Assembly: GCA_964657445.1 (NCBI GenBank)
Contig: CAZZVB010000036.1
Span: forward strand, 1 to 25,866
Length of the DNA stretch: 25,866 nt
DNA from: LMUY01 sp964657445
Lineage (GTDB): Bacteria; Pseudomonadota; Alphaproteobacteria; Acetobacterales; Acetobacteraceae
Direction: 5' to 3'
The notes under the pieces were generated by a model. It did no database searches and was not told where the DNA came from. It was given only the letters and a program-made list of their open reading frames with translations. Positions 7,355 to 14,718 of this stretch are shown one piece after another. The first letter of the stretch is position 1; the number at the start of each line of letters is the position of its first letter. Both the position numbers and the translations under genes were made by a program.

Positions 7355-7828
7355 ATGACCGATCGGGACGAGCAGCATTTGCGATTGGCGATCGCCGTCG
7401 CTCGTCAAGCCCGGGAGGCTGGCAATCACCCGTTCGGTGCGGTGCTGGTAGATCCGGATGGCGCTGTGCTGATGCAGGCGGGCAATCAGCATAGCGACAC
7501 CGGCGATCGCACCGGGCATGCCGAGCGGGTGCTGATGACGCGGGCGAGCCAGACCTACACGGCGGAGTTCCTCGCGGGGTGCACCATGATTGCCAGTGCG
7601 GAGCCTTGTGCGATGTGTGCCGGGGCGGCGTATTGGGCGGGGATCGGGCGCGTCGTGTATGGGCTGTCGGAGCACGCTTTGCGGGCACTGATCGGGCCGC
7701 ATCCCGATAACCTGACCATGGATCTGCCGTGCCGGACCGTGTTAGCGGCCGGGCAGCGCGCAATCGAAGTGGTCGGGCCGCTGCTGGAGGACGAGGCCCG
7801 CGCGGTTCATGCAGATTTCTGGGCCTGA
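7355..7828 (+). CDS. Nucleoside/guanine deaminase-like enzyme
   Basis: The protein has 157 residues of the cytidine/deoxycytidylate deaminase fold. The zinc site is His55 with catalytic Glu57 (TGHAERV) and Cys85-Cys88 (AEPCAMCAGAAYWAG). Length, the PCxxC context followed by YWA, and the C-terminal FW resemble Bacillus-type guanine deaminase (guanine to xanthine plus ammonia) more than tRNA adenosine deaminase. It is followed 133 bases later by a purine-nucleoside-type ABC transporter, which fits a role in purine salvage or nitrogen release. The base specificity is not proven by the sequence. The start is an ATG with a weak GGG-rich ribosome site. Confidence 0.85.
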   Translation: MTDRDEQHLRLAIAVARQAREAGNHPFGAVLVDPDGAVLMQAGNQHSDTGDRTGHAERVLMTRASQTYTAEFLAGCTMIASAEPCAMCAGAAYWAGIGRVVYGLSEHALRALIGPHPDNLTMDLPCRTVLAAGQRAIEVVGPLLEDEARAVHADFWA

Positions 7829-7851
7829 GCGCGAAAGTGGCTTGGCGATCA

Positions 7852-7868
7852 GGAAAGAGGCAGTTTCC
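7852..7868. repeat. Inverted repeat between deaminase and transporter genes
   Basis: GGAAA (7852-7856) and TTTCC (7864-7868) form 5-base arms and are followed by a run of six Ts at 7875-7880. A longer alternative pairs CAGGAAA (7850-7856) with TTTCCTG (7886-7892). It may be a weak terminator for the deaminase gene or a regulator site upstream of the sigma-54 element. Confidence 0.3.
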
Positions 7869-7904
7869 AGCTTACTTTTTTAGTGTTTCCTGCCCCACCG
7901 GGCG

Positions 7905-7920
7905 TGGCACGATCTTCGCA
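7905..7920 (+). promoter_or_regulatory. Sigma-54-type promoter of the nucleoside ABC transporter operon
   Basis: The sequence TGGCACG-ATCT-TCGCA differs at one position from the TGGCACG-N4-TTGCA pattern. The invariant GG (7906-7907) and GC (7918-7919) are exactly 10 bases apart. The transcript would start near 7931, giving a leader of about 30 bases before the ATG at 7962. Sigma-54 control would need an activator such as NtrC; no clear activator site was recognised upstream. Confidence 0.55.
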
Positions 7921-7961
7921 AAGGTTTCTCTATAAGATCGATTTTCGCTGCGGAGACCGCC

Positions 7962-9044
7962 ATGCAAAGACGTCAATTCACTACGCTGCTCGGTACTGGC
8001 CTAGCTGTGTCCGCGCTCCCCGGGCTGATCCGGCCGGCCCGTGCGGCTGGTCCCGTCAAGGTCGGCTTCATGTACCTCGGGCCAGTCGGAGATTTTGGCT
8101 GGACCTATCAGCACGACATCGCTCGCAAGGCGGCAGTCGAGCATTTCGGTGACAAGATCCAGACCACCTTCGTCGAGAACGTGCCGGAGGGGCCGGATTC
8201 GGAGAAGGTGCTCAATGACCTGGCCAATTCAGGCCACCAACTGATCTTCGCCACGTCGTTCGGCTACATGAACTACACCGTCAACGCCGCAAAGCGCCAT
8301 CCTAAGGTGTTTTTCGAACACGCCACCGGCTACAAGCGCGCGGCCAACATCTCGACTTACAACATCCGCTTCTACCAAGCGCGCTACGTGCAGGGCGTGA
8401 TCGCTGGTAAGATGAGCAAGGCCGGGCTGGCCGGCTATGTCGGCTCCGTCCCAGTGCCGGAGGTGGTGCAGGGGCTGAATGCTTTCATGCTTGGCATGAA
8501 GTCGGTGAACCCGAAGGCGAGGCTTAAGTTCATCCTCATCAACTCCTGGTACGATCCGCCGAAGGAGGGTGACGCGGCGAAGGCCCTGATGGACCAGGGT
8601 TGCGACATCATCACACAGCACACCGATAGCCCGGCGCCGTTGCAGGCGGCGGCGAGCCGGGGTGTTAAGGCGTTCGGCCAGTCCACCGACATGGCCAAAT
8701 TCGCCGAAGGGACGGAGCTGACGGCCAGCACGGACAATTGGGGCCCGTACTACATCAAACGCATCGGCGACGTGCTCGACGGGACCTGGAAGAGCACGGA
8801 CACTTGGGGTGGCTTCGATAGCGGTCTGCTCACCATGTCGCCGTTCACCAACATGCCGCCCGACGTCGCGGCGCTGGCCGCGGCGACCGAGCAGGACATC
8901 AAGTCCGGCAAGAACGCCGTATTCACCGGCCCGATCATGGACCAGAGCGGCGCGATGAAAGTCGCCGCCGGCAAGTCGATGGACGACGGCGAACTCTCCG
9001 GCATGCAATGGCTCGTCCAGGGCATCGATGGAAAGCTGACCTAA
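7962..9044 (+). CDS. BMP-family ABC transporter substrate-binding protein
   Basis: This is a 360-residue periplasmic binding protein of the BMP/PnrA family, which typically binds purine nucleosides. The N-terminus is a Tat-type signal (MQRRQFTTLLGTGLAVSALPG, with cleavage after ARA). The mature protein begins PVKVGFMYLGPVGDFGWTYQHD, the classic BMP start, and contains GHQLIFATSFGYMN and GYVGSVPVPEVVQGLNAF. GGAG lies seven bases before the ATG. It is the first gene of the transporter operon and is separated from the ATPase gene by only 12 bases holding part of a hairpin. The actual ligand is inferred from the family and the neighbouring deaminase. Confidence 0.92.
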   Translation: MQRRQFTTLLGTGLAVSALPGLIRPARAAGPVKVGFMYLGPVGDFGWTYQHDIARKAAVEHFGDKIQTTFVENVPEGPDSEKVLNDLANSGHQLIFATSFGYMNYTVNAAKRHPKVFFEHATGYKRAANISTYNIRFYQARYVQGVIAGKMSKAGLAGYVGSVPVPEVVQGLNAFMLGMKSVNPKARLKFILINSWYDPPKEGDAAKALMDQGCDIITQHTDSPAPLQAAASRGVKAFGQSTDMAKFAEGTELTASTDNWGPYYIKRIGDVLDGTWKSTDTWGGFDSGLLTMSPFTNMPPDVAALAAATEQDIKSGKNAVFTGPIMDQSGAMKVAAGKSMDDGELSGMQWLVQGIDGKLT

Positions 9045-9048
9045 GGGG

Positions 9049-9072
9049 GCGAGGGGATGACCATCCCCTCGC
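9049..9072 (+). promoter_or_regulatory. Perfect 11-bp hairpin over the ATPase start codon
   Basis: The left arm (9049-9059) and right arm (9062-9072) are perfect reverse complements of 11 bases with a 2-base turn. The left arm includes the ATG at 9057 and the last G of the AGGGGG ribosome site. Folding would hide the start of the ATPase gene and could protect the upstream binding-protein message. Confidence 0.7.
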
Positions 9073-10607
9073 AGGGTGCAGGGGCAGGGCCCCTGCTGCA
9101 GATGACCGGCATGACCAAGCAATACCCCGGTTGCTTGGCCAATGACGGTGTCTCCCTGACCATCGAGCACAACCAGATACACGCGCTGTTGGGTGAGAAC
9201 GGGGCCGGCAAGAGCACGCTTGTGAAGGTCATCTACGGCGTGGTGAAGCCCGACGCCGGAGAGGTGATGTGGGAGGGCAACAGGGTCACCATCCAAAGCC
9301 CCGGCCACGCCCAGCGCCTGGGCGTGGGGATGGTATTTCAGCACTTCTCCCTGTTCGAGGCGCTGACCGTGACCGAGAACATCGCGCTCGGCCTCGGCAG
9401 CAAGGCGGAACGGCAGGGCCTGCGCGAGCGCATCGTCAGCATCTCGACCGAGTACGGCCTCCCGCTGGACCCGGACCGGGTGGTGCACGACCTGTCGGTC
9501 GGCGAGCGTCAGCGGATCGAGATCGTGCGATGCCTGCTGCAGAATCCCAAGCTGCTGATTATGGACGAGCCCACCAGCGTGCTGACGCCGTCGGAGGTGC
9601 AGAAGCTGTTCGTCACCTTGCGCCGGCTGGCGTCGGAGGGCTGCTCGATCCTCTATATCAGCCACAAACTGGAGGAGGTGCGGGCGCTGTGCTCGGCGGC
9701 GACGATCATGCGGCTCGGCCGCAACGTCGCCAGGGTGATCCCGGCGGAGAAGACGGTGAAGGAGCTGGCGGAGATCATGATTTCCGCCGAGCTGCATGCA
9801 CCGACCGCGCGGCCGCGCACCGCCGGCAACGCCGCGCCCCGGCTGGTGCTGGACCGGCTGACCATCCGCTCGCCCAACCAGTTTGGTACCGACTTGAAGG
9901 ACATTAGCCTATCGCTGGCGGGCGGCGAAATCCTCGGGCTGGCCGGCATCGCGGGCAATGGCCAGAGCGAGCTGATGGACGCCCTGTCCGGCGAGATCCC
10001 GGCGGGCAGGCCGGAGAACATCCTGATCGACGGCGTTGCTGTGGGGCACATGGGCCCGAACCAGCGCCGCAAGCTGCGCGGCTGCTTCGTCCCCGAGGAG
10101 CGAAACGGGCATGGCGCGGTAACGACCATGTCGCTGGCAGAGAACGCATTCCTGTCCGGCCGGGTGCGGGCGGCGCTGGCAAGGTTCGGCCTGATCGACA
10201 AAAGGCGCACCTCCGCCTTCGCGCAGAACATCATCACCAAGTTCGACGTGCGCACCACGGGACCCAAGGCGGAGGCGAAGTCGCTGTCCGGTGGCAATTT
10301 GCAGAAGTTCCTCGTGGGCCGCGAAGTTCTGCAGGACCCGAGTGTCCTGGTGATCAACCAGCCGACCTGGGGCGTGGACGCGGGTGCCGCGCTTGCCATT
10401 CATGAGGCCATCATGGCACTGGCGCAGGAAGGCACGGCTGTGATCATCATATCCCAGGACCTTGACGAGATCTTCGTTCTGGCGGACCGCATCGCCGTGA
10501 TTGCCGGCGGCCGCGTCTCCGACCCGGTGCCGACGCGCGACGCGACCGTAGAGTCGATCGGCCGCCTCATGGGTGGCGCTGCGGCGGCGGAGGCGGTGCA
10601 TGCTTAA
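9057..10607 (+). CDS. Sugar/nucleoside-type ABC transporter ATP-binding protein (two domains)
   Basis: The protein has 516 residues with two nucleotide-binding domains in tandem, as is normal for BMP-linked importers. The first domain has Walker A GENGAGKST, signature LSVGERQRIEI and Walker B LLIMDEPT. The second has a degenerate Walker A (GIAGNGQSE), a full signature LSGGNLQKF and NQPT in place of DEPT; an inactive second site is usual in this family. The ATG at 9057 follows AGGGGG by seven bases. No better in-frame start exists directly before PLLQMTGMTKQYPG, where family similarity begins, so there are about 11 extra N-terminal residues. It energises import through the two permeases that follow, and its end overlaps the first permease by 8 bases. 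Confidence 0.92.
   Translation: MTIPSQGAGAGPLLQMTGMTKQYPGCLANDGVSLTIEHNQIHALLGENGAGKSTLVKVIYGVVKPDAGEVMWEGNRVTIQSPGHAQRLGVGMVFQHFSLFEALTVTENIALGLGSKAERQGLRERIVSISTEYGLPLDPDRVVHDLSVGERQRIEIVRCLLQNPKLLIMDEPTSVLTPSEVQKLFVTLRRLASEGCSILYISHKLEEVRALCSAATIMRLGRNVARVIPAEKTVKELAEIMISAELHAPTARPRTAGNAAPRLVLDRLTIRSPNQFGTDLKDISLSLAGGEILGLAGIAGNGQSELMDALSGEIPAGRPENILIDGVAVGHMGPNQRRKLRGCFVPEERNGHGAVTTMSLAENAFLSGRVRAALARFGLIDKRRTSAFAQNIITKFDVRTTGPKAEAKSLSGGNLQKFLVGREVLQDPSVLVINQPTWGVDAGAALAIHEAIMALAQEGTAVIIISQDLDEIFVLADRIAVIAGGRVSDPVPTRDATVESIGRLMGGAAAAEAVHA
9078..9096 (+). promoter_or_regulatory. Second GC-rich hairpin in the ATPase 5' region
   Basis: GCAGGGGC (9078-9085) pairs perfectly with GCCCCTGC (9089-9096) across a 3-base loop. 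It lies five bases after the first hairpin, inside the first 14 codons of the ATPase gene. Together they form a tandem stem-loop block at the binding protein/ATPase boundary. Confidence 0.6.
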
Positions 10608-11673
10608 GATTGAACCGCGCGGATATCGGTCCAAGCTTTGGGAATACCTGTCGCCGTTGCTGGCCTTGGTGCTGACCTGCGTGATCAGCGGTTTGATCTT
10701 CGCCATCATGGGCCGCCCGCCGTTGCTGACCGTTTACACCTTCCTGATCGCGCCGCTGTTGCAGCAGGACGGGCTGGTGTATCTGGTCGTGAAAGCAGCG
10801 CCGCTGATCATGATGGGCGTCGGCCTGTCCCTGGCTTACCGCGCGAACGTTTGGAACATCGGCACCGAGGGTCAGTTCACCCTAGGGGCGATCTGCGCCG
10901 GCGGCGTCGCGCTGGCCTTTCCCGACGCGTCCGGCTGGACGGTGTTCCCCGCCATGATCGTGGCTGGCACGATCGGCGGCGCGTTCGGGGGCGCGCTGGT
11001 CGCCTGGCTGCGGATCCGCTTCAATGCCAACGAGATTCTGACCAGCCTGATGCTGACCTACATCGTGCAGTATTTGCTGCTGTATCTGGTCACCGGCCCA
11101 TGGCGAGACCCCATGGGCTTCGGCTTTCCGCAAACCGCGCTGTTCTCCGACGCCGCGGCCGGCCCCCGACTGATTGAGGACAGCAACGTGCATCTCGGCG
11201 TGCTGCTCGCGCCGCTGATCGCGATCGCGCTTTGGGTGATGCTCGAGAAGACCGTGCTCGGGTTCCAATTCCGCGTGCTGGGGCAGGCGCCGCGCGCGTT
11301 GCGGTTCGCCGGGTTCAGCGAAAACCGGCTTGTTTGGGTGGCCATGCTGATCAGCGGCGGGCTGGCAGGGCTGGCGGGCATGTTCGAGGTGTCGGGCACG
11401 CTGAACCAGCTCAGCACCAACTTGTCGCCGGGATATGGGTTTGCCGCGATCATCGTGGCGTTCCTTGGGCGGCTGAACCCGATCGGAGTGATCCCGGCGG
11501 GGTTGCTGCTGGCGCTGTCCTATCTCGGCGGCGACGCGGCGCAGATTAATTTGGGCCTGCCAAATGCGGTGACGGGTATTTTCCAGGGGATCCTGCTGTT
11601 CTGCCTGCTGGGATGTGACGTGCTGCTTTTGCACCGCATCGTCTGGCGCCGCCCGGTGAGGGCCGCGGCGTGA
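10600..11673 (+). CDS. BMP-type ABC transporter permease 1
   Basis: This is a 357-residue inner-membrane permease of the BPD_transp_2 family. The ATG at 10600 overlaps the ATPase stop by 8 bases and is preferred to an in-frame start at 10573. About nine to ten hydrophobic helices are visible. The segment AYRANVWNIGTEGQFTLGAI is the family hallmark (NIGxEGQ), and FNANEILTSLMLTYI is the likely ATPase-contact loop. It forms the channel with the second permease and should move nucleoside-type substrates into the cytoplasm. The stop overlaps the next GTG start. Confidence 0.92.
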   Translation: MLKIEPRGYRSKLWEYLSPLLALVLTCVISGLIFAIMGRPPLLTVYTFLIAPLLQQDGLVYLVVKAAPLIMMGVGLSLAYRANVWNIGTEGQFTLGAICAGGVALAFPDASGWTVFPAMIVAGTIGGAFGGALVAWLRIRFNANEILTSLMLTYIVQYLLLYLVTGPWRDPMGFGFPQTALFSDAAAGPRLIEDSNVHLGVLLAPLIAIALWVMLEKTVLGFQFRVLGQAPRALRFAGFSENRLVWVAMLISGGLAGLAGMFEVSGTLNQLSTNLSPGYGFAAIIVAFLGRLNPIGVIPAGLLLALSYLGGDAAQINLGLPNAVTGIFQGILLFCLLGCDVLLLHRIVWRRPVRAAA

Positions 11674-12593
11674 CCGCGTTGCTCACGGCTTTCCTGGTAA
11701 GTGTGATCCTGGCCGCCACGCCGCTGCTCCTTGCAGCGGTGGGTGAACTGGTGGTCGAGAAAGCCGGTGTGCTGAACCTCGGCGTCGAGGGCATGATGCT
11801 GGGTGGCGCCATCGCCGCATTTGCCATCGCGCACGAGACGGGGCAGCCCTCGGCGGGCATCGCCGCCGGGCTGCTGGTGGGCGTCGGGCTCTCGCTCATG
11901 TTCGCCTTCATCACGCTCACCTTGCAGGCCAACCAGACCGCGACCGGGCTTGCGCTGACCATCTTTGGCCGTGGGCTGAGTGCGCTGCTCGGCGCCGGGT
12001 ATGTCGGTATTCCCGCGCCGATCCTGCCCAAGTTATATATTCCCGGATTGTCGGACATCCCGGTGCTCGGCCCGGTGGTCTTCTCGCAGGACTTTCTGGT
12101 CTATCTATCGCTTGCCCTGCTGGGCGTAGTCGCGTTCTGCCTGCGCCGGACGCATCTTGGCCTGATCATCCGGGCGATCGGGGATTCCCACGATGCGGCA
12201 CATTCCCTGGGCTATTCGGTGCTTCTGGTGCGGTACGTCGCGGTGATGTTCGGGGGCGCCCTCGCGGGGCTGGCGGGGGCCTACATGTCGCTTTCCTACA
12301 CACCGCTTTGGGCGCAGGACATGACGGCCGGGCGCGGCTGGATCGCGGTCGCGCTGGTGACCTTCGCAGCATGGCGCCCGTTCTGGCTGCTGATCGGCGC
12401 CTGGCTGTTCGGCGCCCTGATGTATCTGTCGCTGTATGTGCAGGCGCTGGGAATTGCGGTGCCGTCCGCCCTGCTGTCCGCACTTCCCTATATCGGCACC
12501 GTCATCATGCTGGTGCTGATCTCCCGCGACCGCCGTCGCATCCGCCTGCATCGCCCGGCGATGCTGGGAAGGCCGTTCACCGCGCGCGCTTGA
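11670..12593 (+). CDS. BMP-type ABC transporter permease 2
   Basis: This is a 307-residue inner-membrane permease, the shorter partner of the pair. It starts at GTG within a GTGA overlap of the previous stop. Family marks are VVEKAGVLNLGVEGMMLGGAI (NLGxEG) near residues 28-50 and TLQANQTATGLALTIFG, the coupling region. The C-terminus ends in a basic RDRRRIRLHR stretch. It is the last gene of the transporter operon, followed by a strong hairpin at 12616-12650. Substrate assignment depends on the binding protein. Confidence 0.92.
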   Translation: MTALLTAFLVSVILAATPLLLAAVGELVVEKAGVLNLGVEGMMLGGAIAAFAIAHETGQPSAGIAAGLLVGVGLSLMFAFITLTLQANQTATGLALTIFGRGLSALLGAGYVGIPAPILPKLYIPGLSDIPVLGPVVFSQDFLVYLSLALLGVVAFCLRRTHLGLIIRAIGDSHDAAHSLGYSVLLVRYVAVMFGGALAGLAGAYMSLSYTPLWAQDMTAGRGWIAVALVTFAAWRPFWLLIGAWLFGALMYLSLYVQALGIAVPSALLSALPYIGTVIMLVLISRDRRRIRLHRPAMLGRPFTARA

Positions 12594-12615
12594 GCGGGGT
12601 TCCCGCGGTCGCCGC

Positions 12616-12650
12616 GCGTATGCGGACACCTCCCGCGGTACCGCATACGC
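12616..12650. terminator. Hairpin between convergent genes, possible bidirectional terminator
   Basis: GCGTATGCGG (12616-12625) and CCGCATACGC (12641-12650) are perfect 10-base arms around a 15-base loop. The hairpin sits just after the transporter operon and before the stop of a converging small gene. No T tract follows on either strand, so it may act as an RNA-end stabiliser or Rho-assisted terminator. Confidence 0.5.
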
Positions 12651-12665
12651 CAAGCGAATGGCGGA

Positions 12666-12911
12666 CTACGCAAGCCGCACCAGCGCGATCGCGGCAGCAA
12701 GCGGCAGCAGCATACCGAACACGCCAAGGCCGCCACTACGCGTCAGCCCCAGCCAGGCCAGCGCCATGACGCTCAATGCGAGATAGCCGCCGACGATCGC
12801 GATCACCGACCGGCGTCTGCTCATGCGGAGCGTGAACCGCGTCAGATAAGCGATCCCCAGCAACGCGCCCCAGGCAGCAGCGATCGGGACGATGAGCAGC
12901 ACAGCGTTCAC
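12666..12911 (-). CDS. Small membrane protein, function unknown
   Basis: The protein has 81 residues from the GTG at 12911, which follows AAGGAGG by four bases; the frame is open to an ATG at 12944. Three hydrophobic segments are visible (NAVLLIVPIAAAWGALLGIAYL, then VIAIVGGYLALSVMALAWLGL, then GVFGMLLPLAAAIALVRL), with a basic TLRMSRRR loop between the first two. I do not recognise the family. It converges on the transporter operon and diverges from the BKACE gene. The strong ribosome site and clean membrane topology support a real gene. Confidence 0.62.
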   Translation of the reverse strand: MNAVLLIVPIAAAWGALLGIAYLTRFTLRMSRRRSVIAIVGGYLALSVMALAWLGLTRSGGLGVFGMLLPLAAAIALVRLA

Positions 12912-12982
12912 GACACCTCCTTGTCCAGGCTGGCAGCAGCCCACGGCCTTGGCCTAGAACGCAGCAAGGGAGAGGACGCATC

Positions 12983-13816
12983 ATGAAGCCTGTCGTTATA
13001 GCGGTGGCGATCACCGGGTCCGTGCCGCGCAAGAAGGACAACCCGGCCGTGCCGGTCACCCCGGTGGAGCAGATCGAGAGCACACATGCCGCTTTCGAAG
13101 CTGGCGCCAGCCTCGTCCACATTCATGTCCGCAACCCCGACGAAAGCGCGTCCAGTGACCCGGCGCTGTTCGCGCAGGTGCAGGAGGGCGTGCGCCGCCA
13201 CTGCCCTGGCATGATCATCCAGTTCTCCACCGGCGGTCGCGGCCGTGACCCTGCGGCCCGCGGGAACGCGCTCGACCTGGCTCCGGATATGGCGTCGTTG
13301 TCCACTGGGTCGGTGAACTTCCCCACCATCATTTACGAGAACTCGGCCACGTTGGTGACGGACCTAGCCGCGCGCATGCAGACATATCGGGTCCGGCCGG
13401 AGATCGAATTGTTCGACCTCAGCCACATTCACGGTGCGCGGCGCCTGGTCGATGCCGGGCTGATGGACGAGCGCCCGCATGTGCAGGTCGTCATGGGCGT
13501 GAAGAACGCCCTGCCGGCGGAGGAGCATCTGCTCGACCTAATGCTGGGTGAGATCCGGCGCCAACTGCCGCACGCGACTTGGACGGCGGCTGGCATCGGC
13601 GTCAACCAGGCGCGGGTGATGGAATGGGTTCTGGCCCGCGGTGGCGATGGCGTGCGCACCGGGCTGGAGGACAACATCCGCATCGGCCGCGACCGCCTCG
13701 CCGCCAGCAACGCCGAACTGGTGGAGCACGCGGCCGCCGCGATCGCCCGCCACGGCATGCGCCCGGCGACGCCGGGCGAGGCGCGGTCGGCGCTTGGGCT
13801 AGGGATCGCGCGATGA
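12983..13816 (+). CDS. BKACE (DUF849) beta-keto acid cleavage enzyme
   Basis: The protein has 277 residues. BKACE enzymes are zinc enzymes that cleave a beta-keto acid with acetyl-CoA to give acetoacetate and a new acyl-CoA; the founding member is 3-keto-5-aminohexanoate cleavage enzyme (Kce). Zinc ligands His46 and His48 (VHIHVR) and Glu229 (VRTGLEDN) are present, as are Arg225 and Asp230, at almost the same numbers I recall for Kce. A strong AGGGAGAGG site precedes the ATG. The stop overlaps the next start in an ATGA. There are no lysine-fermentation genes nearby, so the substrate is probably not 3-keto-5-aminohexanoate. Confidence 0.92.
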   Translation: MKPVVIAVAITGSVPRKKDNPAVPVTPVEQIESTHAAFEAGASLVHIHVRNPDESASSDPALFAQVQEGVRRHCPGMIIQFSTGGRGRDPAARGNALDLAPDMASLSTGSVNFPTIIYENSATLVTDLAARMQTYRVRPEIELFDLSHIHGARRLVDAGLMDERPHVQVVMGVKNALPAEEHLLDLMLGEIRRQLPHATWTAAGIGVNQARVMEWVLARGGDGVRTGLEDNIRIGRDRLAASNAELVEHAAAAIARHGMRPATPGEARSALGLGIAR

Positions 13817-14646
13817 TTACGGGCCGCACCACCCTGATCGCGCATATCGGCTGGCCGACCGAAAGCTTCAAAGCGCCGATGATCTACAATCCGTGGTTCG
13901 AGAAGCATGGCGTGGACGCTGTCGTCATCCCGATGGGCATCGAGGCGAAGGACTTCGCCGGCCTGCTGCGCCCGCTGTTCCTGACCCGCAACCTGCATGG
14001 CGCGCTGATCACCATGCCGCACAAGGTCGTCACGATTGGCCTGGTGGACGATCTTTCGACCACCGCCAAGATCGCCGGGTCGGCCAACGCCGTGCTCAAG
14101 CGGCCCGACGGTTCGCTGCTGGGCGACATGTTCGACGGCGCCGGCTTCGTGCGCGGCATGCAGCGCAAGGGCCGCAGGGTCGAAGGTGCGAGTGCCCTGG
14201 TGATCGGCAGCGGCGGCGTCGGGTCGGCGATCGCAGCGTCGCTGGCGATGGCGGGGCTGGCCAGGATCGGGCTGTATGACGTTTCGGCGGCCTCAGCCGA
14301 GTCGCTCGGCGACCGGCTGCGCCAGTACTACCCGGCAATGACGGTCACTGCCGGGTCGAATGACCCCGCGGGTTACGACATCGTCGTCAACGGCACACCG
14401 CTCGGCATGCGCGCAGGCGACCCGTTGCCGGTGGATATCGACCGGATTGCACCTGGCACCTTTGTCGGAGAGGTTGTCATGAAGGAGGAGTTCACACCCC
14501 TGCTGCGTGCCGCACAAGCGAAGGGCTGCCCGGTGCAGGTCGGCACCGACATGCTGTTCGAGATGATCCCAGCCTACCTCGAGTTCTTCGGCTTCGGCAC
14601 CAGCACGCCGGAGGAACTGCGCAGCGTGGCGACCATCCAATACTAA
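13813..14646 (+). CDS. Shikimate-dehydrogenase-like oxidoreductase with altered substrate site
   Basis: The protein has 277 residues with the AroE fold; the ATG at 13813 overlaps the BKACE stop. The catalytic Lys71 (MPHKV), Asn92 (SANAV) and Asp108 (GDMFDGAG) are kept. The N-terminal substrate loop reads GWPTESFKAP. When it is set against GNPIAHSKSP of E. coli AroE, both shikimate-carboxylate-binding serines become Phe19 and Ala21. The nucleotide site GSGGVGSAIA is followed by LYDVS, an aspartate that usually means NAD rather than NADP. It therefore probably oxidises another hydroxy compound to feed the BKACE enzyme. It should not be called AroE. Confidence 0.87.
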   Translation: MITGRTTLIAHIGWPTESFKAPMIYNPWFEKHGVDAVVIPMGIEAKDFAGLLRPLFLTRNLHGALITMPHKVVTIGLVDDLSTTAKIAGSANAVLKRPDGSLLGDMFDGAGFVRGMQRKGRRVEGASALVIGSGGVGSAIAASLAMAGLARIGLYDVSAASAESLGDRLRQYYPAMTVTAGSNDPAGYDIVVNGTPLGMRAGDPLPVDIDRIAPGTFVGEVVMKEEFTPLLRAAQAKGCPVQVGTDMLFEMIPAYLEFFGFGTSTPEELRSVATIQY

Positions 14647-14718
14647 GACGCCCGCGCGATCCGCTTTGCCGATCCAGAAGTCCACCTTCGTTTGAAGCTA
14701 CTGTGCGGCTTCGATGCT
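14647..14718. other. Short convergent intergenic spacer
   Basis: These 72 bases separate the end of the dehydrogenase-like gene from the end of the gap-broken gene on the other strand. No hairpin with a T tract was seen. Confidence 0.4.

Noticed and set aside
7852..7892. A strong intrinsic terminator after the deaminase gene
   Set aside because: The stem is only five A/G-rich pairs and the T run is separated from it by several bases, so it is kept only as a weak repeat feature.
8229..9797. A 522-residue open frame on the minus strand opposite the transporter genes
   Set aside because: It is His/Gln/Arg-rich low-complexity sequence, lies wholly opposite two well-supported genes and results from GC-rich codon structure.
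10321..10380. NQPT instead of DEPT in the second ATPase domain as a sign of decay
   Set aside because: Tandem ATPases of BMP-type importers normally have a degenerate second site, so it is not unusual.
13813..14646. Calling the gene aroE
   Set aside because: Both shikimate-binding serines are replaced and the cofactor site looks NAD-type, so a housekeeping shikimate dehydrogenase role is unlikely.
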